Source: Bacteroidota bacterium (lineage in GTDB: Bacteria; Bacteroidota; Rhodothermia; Rhodothermales; Rubricoccaceae). From it: a stretch of 64,000 nucleotides of DNA. Shown in pieces: positions 41,661 to 50,931 of this stretch. The translations under genes were made by a program, and so were the position numbers. The DNA lies in the NCBI GenBank assembly GCA_039821555.1, contig JBCBNX010000019.1:1-64000 (forward strand), in the 5' to 3' direction. How positions within the stretch are numbered: position 1 is the stretch's first letter; every line of letters starts with the position of its first letter. The notes under the pieces were generated by a model, which was given only the letters and a program-made list of their open reading frames with translations, was not told the origin of the DNA and searched no databases.

Positions 41661-42539
41661 ATGGACGACCGGACCACACAGCCTACCTTGCAGATCCTGC
41701 TGGTGGATGACTCTGTCGCTGACCGGGGCACATTCTCCCGGCTTCTGCGCCGCGTGGAAGGTCGCCGCTATAACATCGCTGAGGCCGAAACGGTTGAGGC
41801 GGGACTGGAGTGCTATCGTTTAGCGCCACCCGATTGCGTGGTCCTCGACTATCGCCTGCCTGACGAGAGCGGGCTGTACTTTCTGCAGCAACTGGCCGAG
41901 GCGGGCGAGCAAGCGCCGTTTCCTGTCGTGATGGTTACGGGCTCCGGCGACGAGCGTGTCGCGGTAGAGGCGATTCGCGCGGGTGCCGCCAACTACATCG
42001 TCAAGGCCCAATTCACGCCGACAGGGCTTGCCCACGTCATTGACCAAGCCGTCGAGCGGGTGCAGAGTCATCGCGAACTGTCCGCGCTTCGGAAGGCCGT
42101 GATGGAGCAGAACGAACGCGAGATCGAAGAGACGGAGGCACGATGGCGCGTGCTCGCCAACTTGCTCGCCTACGGGGTGCTGGTGGTGCAGGACGGCCTC
42201 ATCCGCCAGGCCAACGACGCGGCAGCGTCGCTTCTGGGTCTAGCCTCGCCTAACGAGCTCATTGGGGCCTCGTGGGACTACCGGATTCCTCCTAAGGAAC
42301 GTGGCCCCATCCGCGAGGCCTGGAACAGTGCCACCTCGACTCTTTACCTCCGCCACCACGTGCGTGTGGCTGACGGGTCACTGCTCGCGTTCAACCACCT
42401 CGCCGCGCAGATCCTCTACCACGAACGCCCAGCCCATCAGGTCTTGGTATCGTTAGGGCCCCTGCCTATGGCAAACCAGTCAGGCAACGGCTCGACTGTC
42501 ATGCCCGAGGCGTTGGACCTCACAGCAGTCGGCGGTTGA
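41661..42539 (+). CDS. Response regulator with REC and PAS domains
   Basis: 292 residues. REC at about 10-130 (LLVDDSVADRG; phospho-acceptor Asp in CVVLDYRLPDESG; VTGSGDE; Lys in YIVKAQ) is followed by a helical linker (about 140-160) and one PAS domain (about 165-265: LLAYGVLVVQDGLIRQANDAA split around 169-189). No DNA-binding, GGDEF/EAL, kinase or other output domain is visible. It lies 31 bp after the Rcp-like gene and probably belongs to the light-sensing cluster. Confidence 0.85.
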   Translation: MDDRTTQPTLQILLVDDSVADRGTFSRLLRRVEGRRYNIAEAETVEAGLECYRLAPPDCVVLDYRLPDESGLYFLQQLAEAGEQAPFPVVMVTGSGDERVAVEAIRAGAANYIVKAQFTPTGLAHVIDQAVERVQSHRELSALRKAVMEQNEREIEETEARWRVLANLLAYGVLVVQDGLIRQANDAAASLLGLASPNELIGASWDYRIPPKERGPIREAWNSATSTLYLRHHVRVADGSLLAFNHLAAQILYHERPAHQVLVSLGPLPMANQSGNGSTVMPEALDLTAVGG

Positions 42540-42599
42540 CACACGGCTCCTGCGGTGGGAGTTTGAGCACGATCTGTCTCCCGCTTCCTCTACGCGCCC

Positions 42600-43175
42600 G
42601 TGACCCAGCCGCCTGCTCCGTCTGTCCTTGATTCGTGGCGTGGGCGATGGGCCTATCGGATCGCTTCGGCTGCGGCAGAAAAACGGAACGCGGCGGCCTG
42701 GAGCGGTCACCCAGCGGCACGCAAGGTGCTGGTGGTGCTCCCCGACGAAGACGATGCAGTCCGTAGCGTCTGGCGCTTTCTCAAACGCCTCGACGTGCCC
42801 TCGGCCAACGTCATCCCCGTGTCGCGAGGCGGACACGTCGTCTACGCCCCCGACGATTTCATCGGACGCGTCCGCGTGCTGCAGCCGAACGAGTACCGCC
42901 GGGTCACGGGGCTGCCGAAGGCTGCGCAAGCCGCATCGCTGTGGGCCGAGGGGCCCGAAGTGGCCCTGAGCCTGCGGCATCCGTTCGACTTAAATGCCGC
43001 GTTCCTCGTCGGCGCCTCGCCGGCTAGCTTCCGGATCGGCTTTCACGATCCGCTCGCCGAGCCGTTCTTCGACTTCATGCTCGCGCCAACCTCGAATCTT
43101 GATACGGCCCTCGCAGCGCTGGAGCGATACCTCGTCGGTGTGTCCCCGCCCGTGCTCTCGTTCCGCGCCGACTGA
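42600..43175 (+). CDS. DUF6913-like conserved protein
   Basis: 191 residues starting at GTG 42600. A KVLVVLPDEDDAVRSVWRFL opening is followed by a strand-helix pattern, then HPFDLNAAFLVGASPASFRIG, a motif layout (FDLN ... FLVG ... FRIG) like the Bacteroidota DUF6913 family. No catalytic motif is visible. It lies 60 bp after the REC-PAS gene and 6 bp before the symporter gene. Function unknown. Confidence 0.6.
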   Translation: MTQPPAPSVLDSWRGRWAYRIASAAAEKRNAAAWSGHPAARKVLVVLPDEDDAVRSVWRFLKRLDVPSANVIPVSRGGHVVYAPDDFIGRVRVLQPNEYRRVTGLPKAAQAASLWAEGPEVALSLRHPFDLNAAFLVGASPASFRIGFHDPLAEPFFDFMLAPTSNLDTALAALERYLVGVSPPVLSFRAD

Positions 43176-43181
43176 TTCCGC

Positions 43182-44726
43182 ATGCTTGCTCCTCTCGACT
43201 ATGTGGTGCTGGTGGGCTACCTCCTCGGCGTGGCCGCACTCGGTATGGCGGTGCGCGGCCGCCAGGACTCGGCGACAGACTACTTCCTCGGTGGGCGCGA
43301 TCTCCCCTGGTGGGCCGTCTGCTTCTCCGTCATCGCGACGGAGACCAGCACTCTCACGGTGATCGGCATCCCGGCGGTGGCCTACGGGGGAACGCTCACG
43401 TTCCTGCAGCTCACGCTGGGTTTCTTGATAGGGCGCGTCGTCGTGAGTGTGGTGCTGCTGCCGCGCTACTTCCGCGGTGGGCTCGTGACCGCCTATGCGT
43501 TGCTCGGGCAGCGATTCGGGCCGGCTATGCGGCGCACGGCCTCCATCACCTTCATGGGCACGCGCCTCCTCGCCGACGGCGTCCGGCTCTTCGCCACGGC
43601 GATCCCGCTGAAGGTGGTCGCCGACGCCGCGGGCTTCTCTTTGAGCTACGCCGCCATCATCGCTGTGATCGGACTCATCACGGTGGCGTACACGTTCGTC
43701 GGTGGCCTCCGCGCCGTCGTCTGGGTCGATGTCGTGCAGATGATGCTCTACATCGGAGGCGCGCTCCTCGCCATCGGGCTGCTTCTCCAGGGGATGCCGG
43801 ACGGCGCATGGCGGCATGCGGTCGCCGCTGGCAAGACGCAACTGCTCGATCTGAGTTTTGCTGACCGTGACGATGCGTTCAGCGCCCTACTCACGTCGCC
43901 CTACGCGCTGCCCGTAGCCGTGCTCGGCGGCGCGGTCTTCACGATGGCCTCGCATGGGGCCGACCACCTGATCGTACAGCGTCTGCTCGCCTGTCGGACC
44001 CTTAGCCAGGGGCGGCGCGCGCTCATTGGGAGCGGCGTGGGCGTCGTGGTCCAGTTTGCCCTCTTCCTCGCTGTCGGGCTGCTACTCTGGGTGCACTACG
44101 GCGGAGCATCGCTCACCGACCTAGGCCTGAGCCGAGGCGACGAGGTCTTTCCCAAGTTCATTGTGGAGGAGATGCCCGTTGGGCTCGCGGGTCTGCTGCT
44201 CGCTGGCATCGTGGCAGCCGCCATGAGCACGCTGTCATCGAGTCTCAACGCGCTCGCCTCGGCGACCGTCTTCGACGTGCTCGGGCGCGCCCCAGACGAT
44301 GCGCGGACGGTGACCTTGAGCCGCTTCTCCACACTGGGATGGGGGATCGTGTTCATCGGCTTCGCCACGCTCTTCGAGAGCCGCGACAACCCTGTGGTCG
44401 AGCTCGGCCTCGGCATCGCCTCCTACACGTATGGCGGCTTGCTGGGGGCCTTCTTGCTCGCGCTGGTCAGCCGCCGCGCCCGCCAAGCCGACGCCCTCGT
44501 TGCGTTTCTGGTGACCGTTGCAACGATGACCTGGGTCATCTTCGCGGTGTGGTATGGCCCCGAGGTTGGCTGGTTGGTTGACCTACGACCCACGCCGGAA
44601 CGTCGTGCCGAACTTGGACTCGTTGGCCTTGCCTGGCCCCTGTATACGGTTGTGGGCGCTGCGCTCTGCGTCGGTGTCGGAACACTTCTGGGGCGTCGCC
44701 ATCCCCAGGGCGCGGCCGTATCCTGA
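43182..44726 (+). CDS. Sodium:solute symporter (SSS family)
   Basis: 514 residues with about 13 membrane helices. The N-terminal ATDYFLGGRDLPWWAVCFSVIATETSTLTVIGIP stretch (split about 26-60), LTVAYTFVGGLRAVVWVDVVQ near 168-187 and MASHGADHLIVQRLLACRT near 255-273 are typical of SSS transporters. They couple sodium entry to uptake of sugars, amino acids, iodide, choline or similar solutes; the substrate cannot be read here. The start is 6 bp after the DUF6913-like stop, suggesting coupling. Confidence 0.92.
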   Translation: MLAPLDYVVLVGYLLGVAALGMAVRGRQDSATDYFLGGRDLPWWAVCFSVIATETSTLTVIGIPAVAYGGTLTFLQLTLGFLIGRVVVSVVLLPRYFRGGLVTAYALLGQRFGPAMRRTASITFMGTRLLADGVRLFATAIPLKVVADAAGFSLSYAAIIAVIGLITVAYTFVGGLRAVVWVDVVQMMLYIGGALLAIGLLLQGMPDGAWRHAVAAGKTQLLDLSFADRDDAFSALLTSPYALPVAVLGGAVFTMASHGADHLIVQRLLACRTLSQGRRALIGSGVGVVVQFALFLAVGLLLWVHYGGASLTDLGLSRGDEVFPKFIVEEMPVGLAGLLLAGIVAAAMSTLSSSLNALASATVFDVLGRAPDDARTVTLSRFSTLGWGIVFIGFATLFESRDNPVVELGLGIASYTYGGLLGAFLLALVSRRARQADALVAFLVTVATMTWVIFAVWYGPEVGWLVDLRPTPERRAELGLVGLAWPLYTVVGAALCVGVGTLLGRRHPQGAAVS

Positions 44727-44798
44727 CGTGGCACTACCTTTCGCGTCAGAAGTAGCACCCCCCAGCCTTTCTGCCGCCACAACATCGCCTTTGCCCGC

Positions 44799-47324
44799 AT
44801 GAGCTTCCTGGAACGCATCGGACTGGCATCACGGCCGGCGGCAAGCCGGATGAGAAAGGCAGGGGCGAAGCTCGAACCAGCGCGACCCCGTGTGCTTGGC
44901 ATGATGCCGCCAATGACCCAAGGTAGCCTGTGGGTTCGGGTAGCCCTGTTCCTCGGACTGGTCGTGCTCGCGGTCTTTGCGCATCCGCAGAGCTCTTCGT
45001 ACAGCACCACGGTGAACGTGGGCGATGCCTGGCAAGGCCGTGACGTTGTTGCCCCGTTTACCTTCCCAATCCGGCTCAGCAGCGCCGAACTACAGGCCCG
45101 CCGCGATTCCCTGCGGTTCGCTGTGCCGCCGGTCTTTAGGGATGTCGTGGACGCAGACCAGCAGAGTACGGCCAAGGCCGATACGCTTCGGGAGCGCTTC
45201 GCATCGATCTTCGAGGCCTACGGTGACTGGCAGCGAGCAGCCGACCGAGGCCAAACCGATGAAGCGATGGCTGACTCCGCCCGCTATCGGTTGCTGCGCG
45301 AGAGCCTCGGGGTCCCCGTCGAGCCCGTGTTGTGGGCGATGTTCACCGAGGAGTATGCGGCGCGCACGCCTGGATTATCTGCGACGACGCGCTCGCCGCA
45401 ACGAGGGCCACGCACCGACGAGGTGCTTGTGCGCTACGCTGAAGTGTTTGCCAGTGACCTCTTGCCTGACGGCGTGCTCGATGTGGCGAAGGACTCGGTG
45501 CTGGCCGAGTCCATCATCGCGCGAGACGAAGACTCCTTCCGAGAACGGCGCTTCCTTACGGAGCAAGTCCGTGGGCTCGATGAGGCCGAGGCCTTCGCCA
45601 GGAACTCCTTCCTCCAGTTTTTCGCGCAAGACCAGCGCCTCGTGGACTTTGGCACCTCGCTCTTCCGCGAGGTCCTGGTTCCCAACCTGAGCTATCAGGC
45701 CGCCGCCACGGAAGCCGCGTATGCCGAGGCTGAGGGCGACATCTCAGGGCTGCGTGGCCAGGTTAGCAAAGGCGTCGTGATCGTGCGGCGCGGCGACGCC
45801 ATCACGTCGGAGATCAAGGCGCAGCTCGAATCGCTGGGCATCGAGAGCGCCGAGCGCGCCGGCGACGCAAGCTGGTGGCGCGTCCTGCTCGGCCGAGCAC
45901 TCCTCTCCGCTGCGGCGCTGCTGATCTTCTTTTTGTATCTGTACCTACTGCGCCGCCACCTCTTCGATGTCACGCGCTACGTCGTGCTGATTTCGCTGCT
46001 CTTTGCCATCGCACTGCTAGCCTTTGCGCTCGCGGTGCGGCTGCCCAGCGACCTCGCACTGTCGATCCCCGTTGCGATCGTGTCGATCCTGCTCACCGTC
46101 GTCTTCGACTCGCGCGTGGGGCTGATCGGCACTGTCACGCTCGCGCTGCTCGGAGGGCTCATCTTCGGCTACGAGTTCGTCTTCGCCTTCGCCACCGTAT
46201 TCGCGGGCACGTTCGCTGTGTTTTCCGTCCGCGATGTCAAGAACCGCAGCCAGATCTTCTTCACCGCGGGCCTCGTGTTTGTGGCTTACCTCGTGGTGAT
46301 CGGCGGCACCACACTGCTGCGCGCCGACCCGTTCGACCGGCTGTGGGACGAGCTGCTGCTGATCGCCATCAACGCGCTCCTGCTGCTCTTCACGTACCCG
46401 CTGCTGTGGGTCTTCGAGCGCACGTTCAACGTCACGACAGACCTGACGCTGCTCGAACTCTCCGACACGAACCGGAAGCTGCTCAAAGAGCTTTCGCTTC
46501 GAGCGCCGGGCACGTTCAACCACTCGTTGCAAGTCGCCAACCTCGCCGAGGCGGCCGCCGATGCCGTTGGCGCAAATGCGCTGCGTGCACGCGTCGGAGC
46601 GCTGTATCACGACATCGGCAAGATGCTGCGGCCGGAGTACTACATCGAGAACCAGCAGCCCGGCGAGAACCCGCACGACTCGCTCACGCCCTACATGAGC
46701 GCCCTCATCATCGCCAGTCACGTCAAAGACGGCGCTGAGTTGGCCCGCGATAGGGAGTACGGACCGCTGCCTGACACCGTCCGGGACTTCATCCCCACGC
46801 ACCACGGGACTACGCTGATGGAGTACTTCTACAACCGCGCTCTCGAGCAACGCGACGAAGGTGACCCCGAGGTGGAGACGGCCGACTTCCGCTACCCCGG
46901 GCCGCGGCCGCAAACGACCGAGCAGGGCATCGTCATGCTCGCTGACTCCATCGAGGCGGCAAGCCGTAGCCTCAAAAAGCCGACGCCGAAGCGGCTGGAG
47001 TCGCTCATCGACGGCATAATGCGTGCGCGCACTGAGGACGGGCAGTTAGCCGAGACTGAACTTACGTTCGCTGACCTGACTAAAATCAAGGAGACGTTCC
47101 TCTCGATCCTGTCGGGGGTCTACCACTTCCGGGTCAAATACCCCGATCAGCGCGACGACGAGGGCTCGGACGACGGGTCTTCGGGCCAGCCCTCCACGCC
47201 GGGCGATGGGCCTTCCGGCGATGGCGCAGCCACAAAGCCGCCGTCCCGCCGCGATCCAACACCGACGCAGCCGCTCCCGCCTCCGACGGAAGAGCAGGCC
47301 ACACCGGACGCACCCCTCACCTGA
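44799..47324 (+). CDS. 7TM-HD phosphohydrolase, PgpH-type c-di-AMP phosphodiesterase candidate
   Basis: 841 residues. An N-terminal helix (about 46-62) and a large extracytoplasmic 7TMR-HDED sensor domain are followed by seven membrane helices (about 365-545) and a cytoplasmic HD domain. His604-Asp605 lie in LYHDIGKM, with HNHSL-like NHSLQVANLAEAAAD before it and IPTHHGT after. The last about 65 residues are a Pro/Ser/Gly-rich tail. Family members (PgpH) hydrolyse c-di-AMP to pApA. The sensor architecture and HD motif fit; the substrate is inferred from the family. Confidence 0.9.
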   Translation: MSFLERIGLASRPAASRMRKAGAKLEPARPRVLGMMPPMTQGSLWVRVALFLGLVVLAVFAHPQSSSYSTTVNVGDAWQGRDVVAPFTFPIRLSSAELQARRDSLRFAVPPVFRDVVDADQQSTAKADTLRERFASIFEAYGDWQRAADRGQTDEAMADSARYRLLRESLGVPVEPVLWAMFTEEYAARTPGLSATTRSPQRGPRTDEVLVRYAEVFASDLLPDGVLDVAKDSVLAESIIARDEDSFRERRFLTEQVRGLDEAEAFARNSFLQFFAQDQRLVDFGTSLFREVLVPNLSYQAAATEAAYAEAEGDISGLRGQVSKGVVIVRRGDAITSEIKAQLESLGIESAERAGDASWWRVLLGRALLSAAALLIFFLYLYLLRRHLFDVTRYVVLISLLFAIALLAFALAVRLPSDLALSIPVAIVSILLTVVFDSRVGLIGTVTLALLGGLIFGYEFVFAFATVFAGTFAVFSVRDVKNRSQIFFTAGLVFVAYLVVIGGTTLLRADPFDRLWDELLLIAINALLLLFTYPLLWVFERTFNVTTDLTLLELSDTNRKLLKELSLRAPGTFNHSLQVANLAEAAADAVGANALRARVGALYHDIGKMLRPEYYIENQQPGENPHDSLTPYMSALIIASHVKDGAELARDREYGPLPDTVRDFIPTHHGTTLMEYFYNRALEQRDEGDPEVETADFRYPGPRPQTTEQGIVMLADSIEAASRSLKKPTPKRLESLIDGIMRARTEDGQLAETELTFADLTKIKETFLSILSGVYHFRVKYPDQRDDEGSDDGSSGQPSTPGDGPSGDGAATKPPSRRDPTPTQPLPPPTEEQATPDAPLT

Positions 47325-47373
47325 GGGCAGCGTGATCTCTACCCCTCATTGTGAGCTTGCTCGAGGACAAGGC

Positions 47374-48291
47374 TCACCTGCTGTAGCTGTCGCGTATCAG
47401 CTCAAGTGCGCTCCGCTCGGCTTGGGGTGCATACTCCGCGTGGGGTAGCGATCCAGCCAAGCTCCTAAACCGCCGCCGCATGGCCGAGGTGTACAGTAAA
47501 TAGTCAAGTTGGCCGAGGAGCGGCTCTAAGTCGTCGCGCGAGGCAGAAGCTGGGAGCGCTAGAACCTGCCCCGAAAAGCCGGCATGGAAGCGCAGCGCGT
47601 CGCGAATGGGCGCCAGCGCGTCTGTGTGCCTGGCTGCCAGCCCCAGCGTCGCTGCGGGCGAGAGGCGGGCTACCGCGTCCAGGACCGCGCGAGGCGGGTA
47701 GAGCAACACGCCCTCGACCTCGGCACGAGGAACGCGGAGCTGCACACCCGCCACGCTCGTATGCGCCGTCACGATGAGGTCAGCGTCGGAGTGGGCGTCG
47801 AGGGCAGCGAGTGTGATAGGGTCCACGGGCTCCTGCAGTACGGCCTCCACGTGCCGTGCCCCGGTCTCCGCTTCCTCAACGTAGGTACCTACGAAGAGCA
47901 CCTTTCGTCGCTGCTCGGGCGGTTCTCGAAACGCCAGCTGCTCTTGGATGACGAGGTCGATTTCGTCTTCGGACAACCCCATACCTACCAGCGCTCGTAA
48001 CGCCTCCTCCACGATGGTGGCTCCCCGCTCTCGACGCTCGGAGGGCGTGAGGGGCGCGCGCTCAGCGACCCAGAAGCCGCTACCTGGTTTGGCCTCCACG
48101 AGCCCGTCCGATTCGAGCGCCTGGTACGCCTTGCGGACCGTGTGAAACGAGAGGCCGAGTTGTTCACCGAGGGCACGGGTCGACGGGAGCAGTTCACCCG
48201 ACCGGTAGCGCCCGGCCCCGATCAGGTAGCGAAGTTGCTGGACGAGCTGCTCGCTGACCGGCAGCGCCGAGCCGCGGTCGATGTCGATCAT
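47374..48291 (-). CDS. GntR-family transcriptional regulator
   Basis: 305 residues. The N-terminal winged helix (PVSEQLVQQLRYLIGAGRY, LPSTRALGEQLGLSFHTVRKAY, GSGFWV) is YtrA/GntR type. It is followed by a long C-terminal domain of about 220 residues instead of the short tail of YtrA, with a VLFVGTYVEEAE segment and periodic Rossmann-like strands; its ligand is unknown. ATG 48291 overlaps the M20 stop (ATGA), so both are translated together and the regulator may control its own operon. Confidence 0.85.
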   Translation of the reverse strand: MIDIDRGSALPVSEQLVQQLRYLIGAGRYRSGELLPSTRALGEQLGLSFHTVRKAYQALESDGLVEAKPGSGFWVAERAPLTPSERRERGATIVEEALRALVGMGLSEDEIDLVIQEQLAFREPPEQRRKVLFVGTYVEEAETGARHVEAVLQEPVDPITLAALDAHSDADLIVTAHTSVAGVQLRVPRAEVEGVLLYPPRAVLDAVARLSPAATLGLAARHTDALAPIRDALRFHAGFSGQVLALPASASRDDLEPLLGQLDYLLYTSAMRRRFRSLAGSLPHAEYAPQAERSALELIRDSYSR

Positions 48292-49508
48292 GGCTCGATC
48301 GCCTGGGCGTAGTCCAACAACGTGTCGCACATGAGCCTGGCAGCCAACGGCATCGCTGTCTCGTCGAGGTCGAACAGGGCGTGGTGGAGCGGATACCGAG
48401 TTTCAGGGCTGCACGAAGAGCCGATGCGCACCATCGCGCCGGGAATCTTCTCGAGGTAGAACGAGAAGTCCTCGCCGCCCATGCTCGGCAGGGTGAGCTC
48501 CCGCACCGACTCGGAACCGTATCGGGTTGCCGCTGCACGGTGGACCGAAGCGATGCACGCCGGCTCGTTGACAACGGGCGGAAGCGTCTCGCCAAAGTCA
48601 ACGTCTACATCGGCGCCGTAGAGCGCGCCGAGGGCCCCGGCAACACGGCGCAGCTTTTCCAACAGCATGCGGTGCGTGCCTCGGCTTGCTGTGCGTAGCG
48701 TCCCGCCAAAGCGCACCTCTGAGGGAATCACGTTGTAGGCGTCGCCGCCTTGGAAGCGGCACGCAGTCAGGATCGACGTCTTGCGCGCATCTGTCACACG
48801 ACCGGCGAGCTGGTAGTATTGCTGCAAGATCTGCGTGGCGAGCCAGATCGTGTCCACCGTCTCGTGTGGGCGCGCCGAATGCCCAGCCAGCCCGCTTTTG
48901 ACCCGCACATCGAACATGGTGGCAGCGGCAGTGAGGGGCCCTACTCGAAGGCCGAACTTACCGGCCGATAGCGCGGGGTCCACATGCACGGCAAAGACGG
49001 CAGCGAGGCCTTCAAGGACGCCGTCGTCGATCATCACAGGTGCACCCGACGGCGCCGACTCCTCATTCGGCTGGAAAAACACGCGGACGCTGCCGTATAG
49101 ATCGGCGCGGCGTTCACGCAGTAGCATGGCGACCCCGCACGCAATGGCTGTGTGGGCGTCGTGTCCGCAGAGGTGAGCACGGCCCGGGATTGCCGAGGCG
49201 TAGGGCGCATCCTTGGCGTCCTGAATGGGGAGTGCGTCCATGTCCGCGCGATAGCCCAGCATTGGCCCCGGGTGTGCGCCACGGATCTCGACAAAGAAGC
49301 CCGTTTTTGCAAGCGGGTGCGTGACCGTGAAGCCATGAGCTTCGAGCCACGCCCGAACGTGCTGCGACGTGTTCTCCAACGCAAACCCAATTTCGGGGTG
49401 CTGATGGAGATGCCGCCGCAACGGTTGCAACAGGTCGAGCAGGTCGCGGTCGCTCAGGGAAGGCGTGAGCTCAGCGCGCGGAGTGTCCAGTGTGGGAGCA
49501 ACGGACAT
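48288..49508 (-). CDS. M20-family amidohydrolase
   Basis: 406 residues. Metal ligands and the catalytic base fit the M20D/hippurate hydrolase group: YRADMDALPI (Asp bridge), CGHDAHTAIACG (His), the NEESAPSGA Glu pair and MGGEDFSFYLEKIPGAM (late His region replaced by the family's GGEDF). Such enzymes remove acyl groups from N-acyl amino acids or peptides in the cytoplasm. It is the first gene of a two-gene operon with the GntR regulator (ATGA overlap). Confidence 0.93.
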   Translation of the reverse strand: MSVAPTLDTPRAELTPSLSDRDLLDLLQPLRRHLHQHPEIGFALENTSQHVRAWLEAHGFTVTHPLAKTGFFVEIRGAHPGPMLGYRADMDALPIQDAKDAPYASAIPGRAHLCGHDAHTAIACGVAMLLRERRADLYGSVRVFFQPNEESAPSGAPVMIDDGVLEGLAAVFAVHVDPALSAGKFGLRVGPLTAAATMFDVRVKSGLAGHSARPHETVDTIWLATQILQQYYQLAGRVTDARKTSILTACRFQGGDAYNVIPSEVRFGGTLRTASRGTHRMLLEKLRRVAGALGALYGADVDVDFGETLPPVVNEPACIASVHRAAATRYGSESVRELTLPSMGGEDFSFYLEKIPGAMVRIGSSCSPETRYPLHHALFDLDETAMPLAARLMCDTLLDYAQAIEP

Positions 49509-49534
49509 AGGGATGGAGACGATCTACAGGGTAT

Positions 49535-49560
49535 CGCCCGGGAAGAGGCATCTTCGGGCG
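49535..49560 (-). terminator. Hairpin between M20 and YbdK genes
   Basis: CGCCCG..GAAGA (49535-49546) pairs with TCTTCGGGCG (49551-49560) with a two-base bulge and a 4-nt loop. It could end the transcript from the YbdK-like gene on the minus strand but has no T-run, or it could be part of the M20 leader. Confidence 0.35.
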
Positions 49561-49606
49561 TTCATAAGCATGGTCAAGCGGGACACCGCACTGAGCGGGC
49601 CGCCTT

Positions 49607-50764
49607 CTAAACCACGTCCGCCCGCAATTCGTTCGCCAGATTTGCGACGATCGCGGCGAGCCGGTCGAGCTCGTTGCCCGTAGCGTCGCTATGTACCACG
49701 CGCTGTCGCTCGTAGGAAGCCCCCCGTTGGAGGATGCGCCGGACCGTCTGCAATTCCGCGAAGCAGTGAAGCCGGTGAGCGTAGCTCTCCAACTCGGCGA
49801 GGAGGGCGGGGATCGATTCGCGGAGCGGCCGTTGGTCGCCGGTGTTGCTGGTGATGACGACCGCGTCGAGGCCGTTGCGGCAGGCGCGCCACTTGTTCTC
49901 GCGAACGATCCACGGGCGCAAGATGGTCATCGGGTGCCCCTTGTCGTAGCACTCCGACAGCCACACCACGAGGGACTGGACTAGGGCGACGAGCGCCATC
50001 GTCTCGGTGAGCGTGCTCGGGGCGTCACAGATGCGGATCTCTAGGGTCCCGAACCCGGGGTGCGGGCGGATGTCCCACCAGATCTCCCGGATGGTCTGGA
50101 TGGCTCCCGCGCGGATCAGCGTGTTCATGAACTGCTGGAACTCGCTGTAGTTCGCCAGGCGGTAGGGGAGGCCGGCGGTAGGCATCCCCTCGAAGATCTT
50201 CGTGCGCGTCGACGCGAGGCCGCTGTCCTCGTGGTCAGCGTACGGGGACGAGGCAGAGAGCGCGAGCAAATGAGGGAGAAAGGTGGTCAGCCCGTTCATC
50301 ACTGCAATGGCCTTCTCACCGCTTTCGACACCGACGTGTACGTGCAGGCCGTAGATGAGGAGCCGTCGGGCAGGCCACTGAATGCGCTGGACGAGTTGCT
50401 CGTAGCGTTCGTTTGGAAAGATGTCCTGTTCGCGCCACTGCGCGAACGGGTGCATCGCCGCCGACGCGAACGTGAAGCCTAATTCGTCGCCGATGTTGTA
50501 GAGCGTACCCAGTGTTTCCGAGAGGTCCGCGCGTGCGTCTGCAACGGTGTCGCAGATGCCGGTGATGATCTCCACCGTAGACTGCGTCAACTCCTGCTTG
50601 ATCTTAGGATGATCGCCAACGCGGTCCAGGATCTGTGTAGAGCCAGACGTAAGGTTGAAGGTGGTCGGATCGACGATCTGTACTTCCAACTCGACGCCCA
50701 GGGTCGGACGGGGGGAGCCATTAAACGGGATTTCCGTGATGGAATCGAACGCGGTCAGGGCCAT
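49607..50764 (-). CDS. YbdK-like carboxylate-amine ligase (GCS2 family)
   Basis: 385 residues starting at ATG 50764. The GVELEVQIVD opening (about 23-32) holds the catalytic acidic residues of the glutamate-cysteine ligase 2 fold. LHVHVGVESGEKAIAVMN and TLEIRICD (ATP/metal and substrate region) are also visible. YbdK proteins have weak glutamate-cysteine ligase activity in vitro and other members ligate carboxylates to amines; the natural substrate is unclear. A longer upstream frame exists but lacks similarity. Confidence 0.87.
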   Translation of the reverse strand: MALTAFDSITEIPFNGSPRPTLGVELEVQIVDPTTFNLTSGSTQILDRVGDHPKIKQELTQSTVEIITGICDTVADARADLSETLGTLYNIGDELGFTFASAAMHPFAQWREQDIFPNERYEQLVQRIQWPARRLLIYGLHVHVGVESGEKAIAVMNGLTTFLPHLLALSASSPYADHEDSGLASTRTKIFEGMPTAGLPYRLANYSEFQQFMNTLIRAGAIQTIREIWWDIRPHPGFGTLEIRICDAPSTLTETMALVALVQSLVVWLSECYDKGHPMTILRPWIVRENKWRACRNGLDAVVITSNTGDQRPLRESIPALLAELESYAHRLHCFAELQTVRRILQRGASYERQRVVHSDATGNELDRLAAIVANLANELRADVV

Positions 50765-50857
50765 CGGTGGTAAGGCTGTAAGCAGGTGAACGTGCTGAAA
50801 AGTAGGCACGTCGCAGCGAATCGGAAAGCAGCGGGGTAGGGCGGGTCGTGGCCCAAG

Positions 50858-50891
50858 AAAAACGCCCGGACGGCGAGTAGCCATCCGGGCG
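50858..50891 (-). terminator. Rho-independent terminator on the minus strand
   Basis: On the minus strand the stem CGCCCGGA(T) / TCCGGGCG (positions 50891-50884 and 50870-50863) is followed by TTTTT (complement of 50858-50862). It ends the transcript of the hypothetical gene at 50932-51786. Confidence 0.85.
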
Positions 50892-50931
50892 GGGTCAGCA
50901 TGTGCTCAACTGCCGATTCCGACGCCAGAGA

